This document shows positions 51,724 to 58,888 of a DNA stretch of 58,888 bases, piece by piece; the first letter of the stretch is position 1; each line of letters begins with the position of its first letter. Both the position numbers and the translations under genes were made by a program. The stretch covers positions 1 through 58,888 of the forward strand of contig UREN01000005.1 in assembly GCA_900546885.1 (NCBI GenBank), read 5' to 3'. This stretch comes from an uncultured Oscillospiraceae bacterium (GTDB lineage: Bacteria > Bacillota > Clostridia > Oscillospirales > Ruminococcaceae). Under the pieces are notes generated by a model. It was not told where the DNA came from. It was given only the letters and a program-made list of their open reading frames with translations, and made no database searches.

Positions 51724-53542
51724 ACGCCCCAAAGACCTTCGCTTTACCGTAAGCGAGCTGCTGGGCTACATGGGGCGGCACAGGTTTCTGCTGTTCACAG
51801 TGGCAGCGCTGGTCGCGGTAAGTGCCTGCGCCAACCTGTTGGGCACCTATATGATACGGCCTGTGGTAAACAGCCTGGCCGGTGCAGACGTTTCTGCCCT
51901 GGTACGCGGCGTGGCGGCCACGGCGCTTATTTACGGCGCAGGCGTGCTGTCGGCCTTCGGCTATACACAGACGATGGTGAACATGGCGCAGAAGGTGCTG
52001 TTCGATATCCGGCGGGACCTGTTCGCGCATATCCAGACGCTTCCCCTTCGCTTTTTCGATACCCGGCGCCATGGCGATGTAATGAGCTATTTTACCAACG
52101 ATGTGGACACAGTCTCTGACGCGCTGAACAACAGCTTTGCCATGGTCATCCAAAGCTTTATCCAAATTGTGGGCACACTGGCCATGCTGTTTGTGCTGAA
52201 CTGGCGGCTTTCCCTGCTGGTGGTGGTGGGCTATGCGGCCATGTTTTGGTATATCCGCTACAGCGGGGCACGCAGCAAGGCCTATTTCACACGCCAGCAG
52301 GCCAGCCTGGGCGAGCTGGATGGCTATATGGAAGAGATGGTAAGCGGGCAAAAAGTGGTAAAGGTGTTTAACCACGAGGCGGAAAACCAGCGCATCTTCG
52401 GTGAAAAAAATGATGCATTGCGCAAAGCGGGCACGGGCGCGCAAAGCTATGCCGCCACCATGATACCTGCGGTGGTGACCATCTCGTACATCAACTATGC
52501 CCTGGTTGCGGTGCTGGGCGGCATGATGGCGCTGCGGGGCATGACGGACATCGGCAGCCTTGCAAGCTACCTTGTGTTTGTGCGGCAGGCGGCGCTGCCC
52601 ATCAACCAGTTCACCCAGCAAAGCAACCTGCTTTTGGCGGCGCTGGCCGGTGCCGAACGCATTTTCAGCGCCATGGCACAGCAGCCGGAAGAGGATGCGG
52701 GTGCCGTGCGCCTTGTAAATGTGCGCGAGGAGAACGGCACGCTTTCCGCCTGCCGGGAAAAAACGGGCCGCTGGGCCTGGCAGAAGGCGGACGGCGCCCT
52801 TGTGCCCCTGCGCGGGGATGTGCGCTTTGAGCACGTAAGCTTTGGCTATGAGCCCGGGCACACCATTTTAAAGGACATCAGCCTTTATGCAAAACCCGGC
52901 CAGAAAATAGCTTTTGTGGGCTCTACGGGCGCGGGCAAAACCACCATCACCAACCTGATTAACCGCTTTTACGATGTGCAGCAGGGTACGGTTACCTACG
53001 ACGGGCTGGACATTCGCGACATCCGCAAAGATTCCCTGCGCCGCAGCCTGGGCATGGTGCTGCAGGACACGCATCTGTTCACCGGCACCATTGCAGACAA
53101 CATCCGCTTCGGCAAGCTGGACGCCACCCGGCAGGAGATTGAGCACGCGGCCCAAGTGGCCAATGCGGATTCCTTTATCCGCCGCCTGCCGAATGGCTAT
53201 GACACGCGCATCACCGCAGACGGCGCAAACCTCTCGCAGGGGCAGCGCCAGCTGCTTGCCATTGCGCGCGCCGCTGTGGCAGACCCGCCTGTGCTCATTC
53301 TGGACGAGGCCACTTCCAGCATCGACACTCGCACCGAGGCGCTGATTGAAAAGGGCATGGACACCCTGATGCAGGGGCGCACCGTGTTTGTGATTGCGCA
53401 CCGCCTTTCCACAGTGCGCAATGCAGACGCCATCATAGTGCTGGAGCACGGGCAGATTGTAGAGCGCGGCTGCCATGAAGAGCTTCTGGCCCAGAAGGGC
53501 GAATACTACCAGCTGTACCACGGCATGTTTGAATTGTCGTGA
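51701..53542 (+). CDS. ABC exporter half-transporter (active-site subunit)
   Basis: 613 residues from ATG 51701 (GGGAGG eight bases before; the ATG at 51695 is too close). Exporter membrane domain, then an ATPase with Walker A GSTGAGKTT, signature LSQGQRQ and Walker B VLILDEATSSID with the catalytic Glu. It supplies the competent hydrolytic site to the heterodimer. An insert of about 25 residues (VREENGTLSACREKTGRWAW) precedes the ATPase. Confidence 0.94.
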   Translation: MARQLSAKRPKDLRFTVSELLGYMGRHRFLLFTVAALVAVSACANLLGTYMIRPVVNSLAGADVSALVRGVAATALIYGAGVLSAFGYTQTMVNMAQKVLFDIRRDLFAHIQTLPLRFFDTRRHGDVMSYFTNDVDTVSDALNNSFAMVIQSFIQIVGTLAMLFVLNWRLSLLVVVGYAAMFWYIRYSGARSKAYFTRQQASLGELDGYMEEMVSGQKVVKVFNHEAENQRIFGEKNDALRKAGTGAQSYAATMIPAVVTISYINYALVAVLGGMMALRGMTDIGSLASYLVFVRQAALPINQFTQQSNLLLAALAGAERIFSAMAQQPEEDAGAVRLVNVREENGTLSACREKTGRWAWQKADGALVPLRGDVRFEHVSFGYEPGHTILKDISLYAKPGQKIAFVGSTGAGKTTITNLINRFYDVQQGTVTYDGLDIRDIRKDSLRRSLGMVLQDTHLFTGTIADNIRFGKLDATRQEIEHAAQVANADSFIRRLPNGYDTRITADGANLSQGQRQLLAIARAAVADPPVLILDEATSSIDTRTEALIEKGMDTLMQGRTVFVIAHRLSTVRNADAIIVLEHGQIVERGCHEELLAQKGEYYQLYHGMFELS

Positions 53543-53671
53543 AGTGCGGCCCGGGCGGGGTACCAGAAGCCAGGGCATTGCGCATGCAGGGCAGATGTGG
53601 TAGGATAAAAAACAGAAAACTGACGTTGTGCTTCGGGCGCGCCGGGTTGCGCGCGGAAGAAAGGATATGAA

Positions 53672-54259
53672 ATGGGAAAAGATTTCCGCGATGGGTTTCG
53701 CAGCTATGTGCGTACAGAAGTGCCGGCCAATAACCGCAAGGGCCGACGTGTGGTGTATGTGTACCATGGCCAGATGTATCACTTTGCCATGACGGCGCAC
53801 GCATTTCGCGCGCTCAAGGCAGAGCTGTTTGTGCTGTCCCTGATATGGGCGGCCGTGCAGGTGGGGGTGCTGTGCCTGCCTGTGCCAAGCAACGGCACCA
53901 ACCTTGTGACGATTCCGGCATTTCTGGCCCTTGCGGCAGCAGCCTATGTGGTGTATAATGCGCTGAGCTTTCTCACCACCAAGCAGGATGCCCCGGCATG
54001 GGAATACCATGCAGTCAACCGGGCCCTAAGCGGCGGCACTGTTGTTGCCATGGGGCTTCTGGCTGTGGCGCTGGCGCTTCATATTGGCAGCCAGCTGTTT
54101 CTGGTGCGCGTTTTTGTGCCGCTGGAGCTTGTGGCTATGGGCGGCTATCTTCTGTGCGGCACGCTGGCATTTTGGATGCGCCGCCAATGGCGGAAGGTGC
54201 AGGTGACATCGTACCATACAGACGAGCGCGCGCAGGCCGCGCCGCACAAGGCATCATGA
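53672..54259 (+). CDS. four-helix membrane protein
   Basis: 195 residues from ATG with GAAAGGA upstream. A soluble N-terminal part (MGKDFRDGFRSYVRTEVPANNRKGRRVVYVYHG) is followed by four hydrophobic helices and a basic tail. I do not recognise a family. It has its own weak promoter (TTGCGC, 17 bases, TAGGAT near 53610) and terminator. Confidence 0.65.
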   Translation: MGKDFRDGFRSYVRTEVPANNRKGRRVVYVYHGQMYHFAMTAHAFRALKAELFVLSLIWAAVQVGVLCLPVPSNGTNLVTIPAFLALAAAAYVVYNALSFLTTKQDAPAWEYHAVNRALSGGTVVAMGLLAVALALHIGSQLFLVRVFVPLELVAMGGYLLCGTLAFWMRRQWRKVQVTSYHTDERAQAAPHKAS

Positions 54260-54276
54260 AAAAAGCTTATTACAAA

Positions 54277-54312
54277 ACAGTGCGGGAGGGCGGCCCCTCC
54301 CGCACTGTTTTT
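54277..54312 (+). terminator. terminator
   Basis: ACAGTGCGGGAGG / CCTCCCGCACTGT with a GCGGC-like loop and TTTTTC. Confidence 0.9.
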
Positions 54313-54603
54313 CTGTGAATTGTGCAGCACAGGCCCACGCGCAAAGGGGCGGCCTGTGCCGGGGCGAAATGCGCCGCCTGCACGGCGCCGCGGGCAAGCG
54401 CTGCTTTTGCATCTGCCGGGCAGACGCACTGGCACAGCTGGGAAAGAGGGCCCCGAAGGAACAGCCTGTGAGCCTGCCCGGAAAAGGCAGAAGCCAAACA
54501 GAACACGAAAACCGCCCCGGCACACCTGCGGCGTGCCGGGGCGGTTTGGCTTTTTGAGAGTTTGAAAAAGAAGAAAGCTTTTACAGCGGCCCGTAAGCTG
54601 GCG
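54313..54603. other. non-coding region between convergent genes
   Basis: No supported gene. It ends with a 15-bp bidirectional hairpin at 54508-54547 (AAACCGCCCCGGCAC / GTGCCGGGGCGGTTT) that terminates the Nudix transcript on the minus strand. Confidence 0.7.
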
Positions 54604-55008
54604 CTACCACGGCCCCTTTTGTGCCGCGCCGCTGCGCAGCTTTCGCAGAATGGCCTCGTCGGCCGGGCAGAACACATACTGAGGGATGTCCTCAGGGCGA
54701 ATCCAGCGGATGTCCTGATGCTCCAGCCTCTGCGGCTCGCCCTGCGTGATGGACGCATGAAACAGAGTCAGGTGTACGGTAATGTCCGGATATATGTGCG
54801 TCACTTCCATGAACACGTCGCCTACCGCAATTTCCACGCCCAGCTCTTCCCGGCACTCGCGCACCAGGGCCTGCTGCCTGGTCTCACCGGGCTCTACCTT
54901 GCCGCCCACAAATTCCCACAAAAGGCCGCGCGCCTTATGGGCCGGGCGCTGGCATATCATAAATTGTTCGCCGCGCCAAATCAAAGCGGCAACCACCTGC
55001 GTCGTCAT
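54604..55008 (-). CDS. Nudix hydrolase (MutT type)
   Basis: 134 residues. Nudix box GGKVEPGETRQQALVRECREELGV. VAALIWRGEQFMICQRPAHKARGLLWEFVGG and CPADEAILRKL fit the 8-oxo-dGTP/CTP diphosphatase class. It sanitises the nucleotide pool. Its start is 12 bases after the BrnQ stop, so it is co-transcribed with it. Confidence 0.93.
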   Translation of the reverse strand: MTTQVVAALIWRGEQFMICQRPAHKARGLLWEFVGGKVEPGETRQQALVRECREELGVEIAVGDVFMEVTHIYPDITVHLTLFHASITQGEPQRLEHQDIRWIRPEDIPQYVFCPADEAILRKLRSGAAQKGPW

Positions 55009-55020
55009 GGCTTCACCTCT

Positions 55021-56214
55021 TTAAAACATCGACCAGATGCTGACAGCGAACGCCAGCACCGTCACAACCCGGTGCACAACGGGTTTCTGTGCCCAGGCAA
55101 AGGGCAGCAGGTTGATTACAATAATGGCAATGGCCACCGGATACAGCAGCGTGAGGATGGGCACGGAAATTTTCAAAATCAATTCAAGGCCCAGAATGGA
55201 GACAAGGAAGCTTACCATGGTGAACGCCTGCAGCCAGCGAATGAAAGAAAAGCGCGGGAATTTTTCATGGAAAAAGGCCGCACAGCTGGATAAAAGCCCC
55301 GTGCACACATTAAAGCATGCCACAAAGAAGATGGCTGCCAGCAGCAAGGCGCCCACCGGGCCAAAAAACTGCAGGCATAAGCCGGATAACACAGCCGTGC
55401 CGTCTGCTGCCTGCGCCAGCACAGCGCTGCCGCGCGCGCCCAGCCAGGCCAGCAGGCCGTACACTGTGAACAAAAACACGCCGGCAATGACTCCCGCTTT
55501 CATAATAGAGCGCGCCACGGCCTTTTTCTCGCTTACACCGCAGGCCTGCACGTTCAGCGCAATGACAATGCCGAACACAATGGCGGCCAGCGTGTCCATG
55601 GTGTTATAGCCCTCTACAAACCCCTTCATGAAAGCGCCGTCTGCATATGCCTGCTGCGGGGCCGCGGGCGCGTCTTTCAAATAAAAAAGGCCTGCGGCAA
55701 ACATCACCGCAATCATCACCAGCAAAACCGGTGTCATCCATTTGCCCAGAACATCTTTAAAATGGGCCGGGCGCTTGGCAAGCTGGTAGGCGCCGGCAAA
55801 AAATGCCAGCGAAAACACAGTGCGCAGCACCCAGTCTATGGGGATGCCCGCCAGCGTCATGCCGTCCAACCTGGCAGTAAGAAATGCGAACATGGAATAC
55901 GATGTGCTGGCCGTGCGGGGGATGGCCAGCATGGGGCCAATGCACAGATACACCAAAATGGTAAACACAATGGCAAAGTAAGGGTGTATTTTGCTGCACA
56001 GTTTGTCGGTGCCGCCCACCTTGGCCACGGCAACCACACCCAGCACCGGAAAGCAGACTGCCGTCAGGGCCATGCCAAGAAACGCGGGCAAAGCGGCCGC
56101 CCCGGCCTGATACCCCACAAAAGGCGGAAAAATCAGGTTGCCTGCACCAAAAAACATCGAGAACAGCGTTACGCCTACCAGAAACAGTTCCTTCCCGCGC
56201 AATTGTTGTTTCAT
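55021..56214 (-). CDS. brnQ: branched-chain amino acid:cation symporter (BrnQ/LIVCS)
   Basis: 397 residues from ATG 56214 with AAGGAGG upstream. About twelve helices. FLVGVTLFSMFFGAGNLIFPPFVGYQAG is the family signature near the N-terminus, and GYNTMDTLAAIVFG recurs in the middle. It imports Leu, Ile and Val with Na+ or H+. No T-box or other leader was recognised. Confidence 0.93.
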   Translation of the reverse strand: MKQQLRGKELFLVGVTLFSMFFGAGNLIFPPFVGYQAGAAALPAFLGMALTAVCFPVLGVVAVAKVGGTDKLCSKIHPYFAIVFTILVYLCIGPMLAIPRTASTSYSMFAFLTARLDGMTLAGIPIDWVLRTVFSLAFFAGAYQLAKRPAHFKDVLGKWMTPVLLVMIAVMFAAGLFYLKDAPAAPQQAYADGAFMKGFVEGYNTMDTLAAIVFGIVIALNVQACGVSEKKAVARSIMKAGVIAGVFLFTVYGLLAWLGARGSAVLAQAADGTAVLSGLCLQFFGPVGALLLAAIFFVACFNVCTGLLSSCAAFFHEKFPRFSFIRWLQAFTMVSFLVSILGLELILKISVPILTLLYPVAIAIIVINLLPFAWAQKPVVHRVVTVLAFAVSIWSMF

Positions 56215-56464
56215 GGCACAGACCTCCTTCAAAATAGTAGTGTATGAAAGCAATCCTAGCACAGGCAAACCGTAAAAGGCAAGCCGAAAACTCTGTTTTC
56301 AGCAAATTGTGTGGAAACCTGCAAAAAAAGCCTGCCGAAACGGGGAAAATCACCATTCCGGCAGGGAAAAGATTCCAAAATGTTTTTTAAATAAGGACAC
56401 AAAAAGAAGGGGTTCTGTGTATTTCGGCATCTGATTTTGAAAATTGTATTTGTATGGCGGGCAG

Positions 56465-56761
56465 TTAATCGCGGCAAAGTTTGCCGCGGTATGCAAGAAG
56501 CCCGCCAAGGTCCGCGGCCTCCACCCCGCGGGAGGCTAAAACGCGGCATGCTGTGCGGCTGCGCTGGCCGCTGCGGCAGTATACGAACAGCGGCCCGCCG
56601 GGAAGCGGCGCGGTTTCCAGGCGTTCAAGCGGCAGGTTGACACTGCCGGGAATATGGCCGCTGTGAAATTCACCCGGTGTGCGCACATCTACCAGAAACG
56701 CCCCGTGCGTTGCCCTGCAAAGGGCTACGCCGGCGTTGATTTCATAATGCTGCAGTTTCAT
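56465..56761 (-). CDS. rhodanese-like protein
   Basis: 98 residues from ATG 56761 with GCGAGGTG upstream. FLVDVRTPGEFHSGHIPGSVNLPL and FVYCRSGQRSRTACRVL (catalytic Cys). It is the third rhodanese domain in the window and similar to the 33201-33521 protein. Monocistronic, divergent from the NifX-like gene. Confidence 0.92.
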   Translation of the reverse strand: MKLQHYEINAGVALCRATHGAFLVDVRTPGEFHSGHIPGSVNLPLERLETAPLPGGPLFVYCRSGQRSRTACRVLASRGVEAADLGGLLAYRGKLCRD

Positions 56762-56963
56762 AAAACACCTCGCTGAGAGAAATGGAGATAGGGCCCAAGC
56801 CCATCCCTTGGGCAAAAGTTTGTTCCTGCGCCATCTTATGCGGCGGCCTGCCGGCTTTGCACAAAGGGGCCGTGTTTGGACATTGCCAGAAAAGAAAAAT
56901 AGAGGTATGATAAAGAAAGTTTCTGTGTGCACACACAGGCGAAAACAGGAAAGGAAGAGGAAA

Positions 56964-57374
56964 ATGAAAATTGCCGTAACCTATGAAAGCGGGATGGTGT
57001 TTCCGCACTTTGGCCATGCCCAGGCTTTCAAGGTGTATGATGTGCAGGATGGAGAAATAAAAGCGGCACAGGTGGCACCCACACAGGGCAGCGGCCATGG
57101 GGCCCTGGCAGGTTTTCTGGCCGGGCTGGGGGTGGACACGCTGATTTGCGGCGGCATTGGCGCCGGGGCACGCCAGGCGCTGGCGCAGGCGGGCATTCGC
57201 CTGTTTCCCGGCGTTCAGGGCCCGGCGGATGAGGCGGTGCAGGCGCTGCTTGCCGGCACCCTGGCCTATGACCCGGATACGGTTTGCGCACACCACCACA
57301 GCGGCCACGAAGAGGGCCACACCTGTGCGCACGGTGGGGAAAACGGCTGCCAGCACGGCAGCTGCGGTGCATGA
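56964..57374 (+). CDS. NifX/NifB-like protein with His/Cys-rich tail
   Basis: 136 residues from ATG 56964 with GGAAGAGG upstream. MKIAVTYESGMVFPHFGHAQAFKVYDV and LICGGIGAGARQALAQAGIRLFPGV are diagnostic of the dinitrogenase iron-molybdenum cofactor-binding family (PF02579). The last 28 residues are His/Cys/Gly-rich (AHHHSGHEEGHTCAHGG, NGCQHGSCGA), a probable metal-binding tail. There are no nitrogenase genes here, so a general Fe-S or metal-handling role is more likely. Confidence 0.9.
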   Translation: MKIAVTYESGMVFPHFGHAQAFKVYDVQDGEIKAAQVAPTQGSGHGALAGFLAGLGVDTLICGGIGAGARQALAQAGIRLFPGVQGPADEAVQALLAGTLAYDPDTVCAHHHSGHEEGHTCAHGGENGCQHGSCGA

Positions 57375-57458
57375 GGCGCGGTGGCCCGGAAGACGAGGGC
57401 ACAGGGGCAGCGCCGGAATTTTACATGAAATTTACAATCGAATTCACACTTAGGGCTT

Positions 57459-57480
57459 GCACAACCGGGGTGTGTTGTGC
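57459..57480 (+). promoter_or_regulatory. inverted repeat before the decarboxylase gene
   Basis: GCACAAC (57459-57465) and GTTGTGC (57474-57480) form a 7-8-7 inverted repeat 65 bases before oadB; a TATAAA lies at about 57495. It is a candidate operator; the regulator is unknown. Confidence 0.45.
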
Positions 57481-57544
57481 GAAACTAGATTGAACTATAA
57501 ATCAGGCCGTGGCAATGGGCTGCGGCTATCAGGGAGGAAAACGA

Positions 57545-58714
57545 ATGTTCGCGGATTTTGTTGACGCGCTGATAGGGTCTCTGCTCTCCATGAGCGGGAT
57601 GGACATCGCCAAAATGCTGGTGATGTGGGCCATTGGCGGCGTGCTGATTTATTTGGCCATCAAAAAGGATATGGAGCCAAGCCTTCTTTTGCCCATGGGC
57701 TTTGGCGCCATTCTGGTAAACCTGCCGCTCTCTGGCGCGGTAGACCAGGTGTATGACGGCGTGTTGGAAGAGGGCGCCATTGACGTGCTGTTCCGCGCAG
57801 GCATTGCCAACGAGCTGTTCCCGCTGCTTTTGTTCATTGGCATCGGCGCCATGATTGACTTCGGGCCCCTGCTTTCAAACCCGAAGTTGCTTTTGTTCGG
57901 CGCGGCGGCACAGTTCGGCATTTTTGTAACCATGACGCTGGCGTGCGGGGTCAATATGATTTTCCCGGGCATGTTCAGCCTGCAGGACGCCGCCTGTGTG
58001 GGCATTATTGGTGCGGCAGACGGCCCCACGGCCATTTTTGTCTCGAACTATTTCGACACCAAATACTTGGGCGCCATTGTGGTGGCAGCCTACAGCTATA
58101 TGGCGCTGGTGCCCATCATCCAGCCGCCGGTGATTCGCGCCATCACCACCAAGAAAGAGCGAATGATCCGCATGCCGTATGAAGCGAAGGAGATTAGCCG
58201 CACCGTGCGCATTCTGTTCCCCATTGTGGTGACGGCAATTGCAGGCCTTGTGGCCCCGCGCAGCGTGGCATTGGTGGGTTTTTTGATGTTTGGCAACCTG
58301 CTGCGCGAATGCGGCGTGCTGAACAGCCTGTCCGAGACGGCGCAGAATGTGCTGGCAAACCTCATCACCATCTTCCTTGGCATCACCATTGCAACCAAAA
58401 TGCAGGCCGACCAGTTCCTGACGGGCGGCACGCTGCTGATTATTGCCCTGGGGCTGTTTGCCTTTGTGTTCGACACCGTGGGCGGCGTGCTGTTTGCCAA
58501 GTTCATCAACCTGTTCGTCAAAAAGAAAATCAACCCCATGATTGGTGCCTGCGGCATCTCGGCGTTCCCCATGTCCAGCCGCGTCATCCATAAGATGGGC
58601 CTGAAGGAAGACCCTCAGAACTTCCTTCTGATGCACGCCGCTGGCGTAAACGTGGGCGGCCAGATTGCCAGTGTAATTGCGGGCGGCCTTATTTTGAACC
58701 TGATTGCGCGCTGA
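57545..58714 (+). CDS. oadB: sodium ion-translocating decarboxylase beta subunit
   Basis: 389 residues from ATG 57545 with GGGAGG upstream; the longer frame is rejected. A multi-helix membrane protein with family segments GIGAMIDFGPLLSNP, GIIGAADGPTAIFVS and MIGACGISAFPMSSRVI. It couples decarboxylation of a biotin-bound carboxyl group (from oxaloacetate, methylmalonyl-CoA or glutaconyl-CoA) to Na+ export. The alpha/biotin subunits are not in the window, so the substrate is open. A tiny partner gene follows. Confidence 0.95.
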   Translation: MFADFVDALIGSLLSMSGMDIAKMLVMWAIGGVLIYLAIKKDMEPSLLLPMGFGAILVNLPLSGAVDQVYDGVLEEGAIDVLFRAGIANELFPLLLFIGIGAMIDFGPLLSNPKLLLFGAAAQFGIFVTMTLACGVNMIFPGMFSLQDAACVGIIGAADGPTAIFVSNYFDTKYLGAIVVAAYSYMALVPIIQPPVIRAITTKKERMIRMPYEAKEISRTVRILFPIVVTAIAGLVAPRSVALVGFLMFGNLLRECGVLNSLSETAQNVLANLITIFLGITIATKMQADQFLTGGTLLIIALGLFAFVFDTVGGVLFAKFINLFVKKKINPMIGACGISAFPMSSRVIHKMGLKEDPQNFLLMHAAGVNVGGQIASVIAGGLILNLIAR

Positions 58715-58731
58715 AAGAAAGGAGACGCTGT

Positions 58732-58848
58732 ATGGAACAACTGCTTCAGTCGCTGAACGTGATGCTGCTTGGCATGTGCGGCATCTTTATTGTGATGAGC
58801 GTGCTCAGCCTTGCAATTGCGCTGCTGAACCGCATGTTCAAAAAATAA
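58732..58848 (+). CDS. tiny membrane partner of the sodium pump (gamma-like)
   Basis: 38 residues from ATG with AAAGGAGAC upstream: MEQLLQSLNVMLLGMCGIFI then VMSVLSLAIALLNRMFKK. One membrane helix with a basic end, 17 bases after oadB and before a terminator. Short OadG-like subunits assemble the pump; this is the N-terminal helix only, without the usual cytoplasmic extension. Its position supports it being real. Confidence 0.65.
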   Translation: MEQLLQSLNVMLLGMCGIFIVMSVLSLAIALLNRMFKK

Positions 58849-58852
58849 GATG

Positions 58853-58884
58853 AAAAAGCGGCTGCCGCAGGCAGCCGCTTTTGT
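58853..58884 (+). terminator. terminator of the decarboxylase operon
   Basis: AAAAGCGGCTGCC / GGCAGCCGCTTTT with a GCA loop. Confidence 0.9.
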
Positions 58885-58888
58885 GTTT

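Noticed and set aside
56215..56464. T-box leader before brnQ
   Set aside because: No T-box core sequence or specifier structure; only a normal ribosome site is visible.

Overview
The window looks like one end of a draft contig from a high-GC gut Firmicute, probably Clostridia in the Oscillospiraceae/Ruminococcaceae range. The signs are strong Shine-Dalgarno sites, sigma-A promoters, a Gram-positive rimP-nusA-ylxR-ylxQ-infB-rbfA order, a D-aspartate cell-wall cassette, a sodium-pump decarboxylase subunit and no respiratory chain genes. The species cannot be fixed from the sequence. The first 69 bases are a T run plus an Illumina P5/TruSeq universal adapter, so the left edge is an assembly artefact.

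Layout. 0.07-2.4 kb: a possible coding remnant, then tatD and a degenerate CPBP-like membrane protein. 2.4-6.4 kb (minus strand): an operon for a D-aspartate ligase, an aspartate racemase and an asparagine synthase, which fits D-Asp/D-Asn peptidoglycan cross-bridges. 6.47-7.18 kb (minus strand): a roughly 710-nt stretch with its own promoter, terminator and many perfect hairpins. Two neighbouring hairpins carry the same 12-nt loop. I read it as a large structured noncoding RNA. 7.4-13.3 kb: small conserved proteins, a GPP34-like/MerR pair, GNAT, zinc-ribbon, WYL and CYTH proteins, and an RlmI-type methyltransferase.

13.4-26.9 kb is the housekeeping core: rimP to ribF and vanZ for transcription, translation initiation, rRNA/tRNA maturation and flavin synthesis, then a short-chain dehydrogenase, rpsO, pnp, a secreted protein and a solitary initiator tRNA. 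Directly after the tRNA, 27.0-31.0 kb (minus strand) holds a two-gene module. One gene encodes a TIR-NB-ARC-TPR protein. The other encodes a membrane protein that reads as a two-helix pore with a degenerate K+-channel filter, two TrkA-N/RCK-like Rossmann folds and a RyR domain. It looks like an undescribed TIR-signalled, channel-effector immune system.

31.2-38.2 kb: a coenzyme A-disulfide reductase/rhodanese pair, two aldo-keto reductases, a lipoprotein hydrolase with an in-frame amber codon in its signal peptide, and a divergent LysR regulator. 38.2-42.6 kb: an envelope module of small membrane and repeat proteins with a two-component system. Two upstream regions share a 20-nt element with 11-bp-spaced direct repeats. 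42.9-58.9 kb: corrinoid adenosyltransferase, purine permease and phosphoribosyltransferase, a secreted beta-helix protein, a MarR-controlled heterodimeric ABC exporter, Nudix and BrnQ, a rhodanese, a NifX-like protein with a His/Cys tail, and the beta and a tiny partner subunit of a sodium-translocating decarboxylase.
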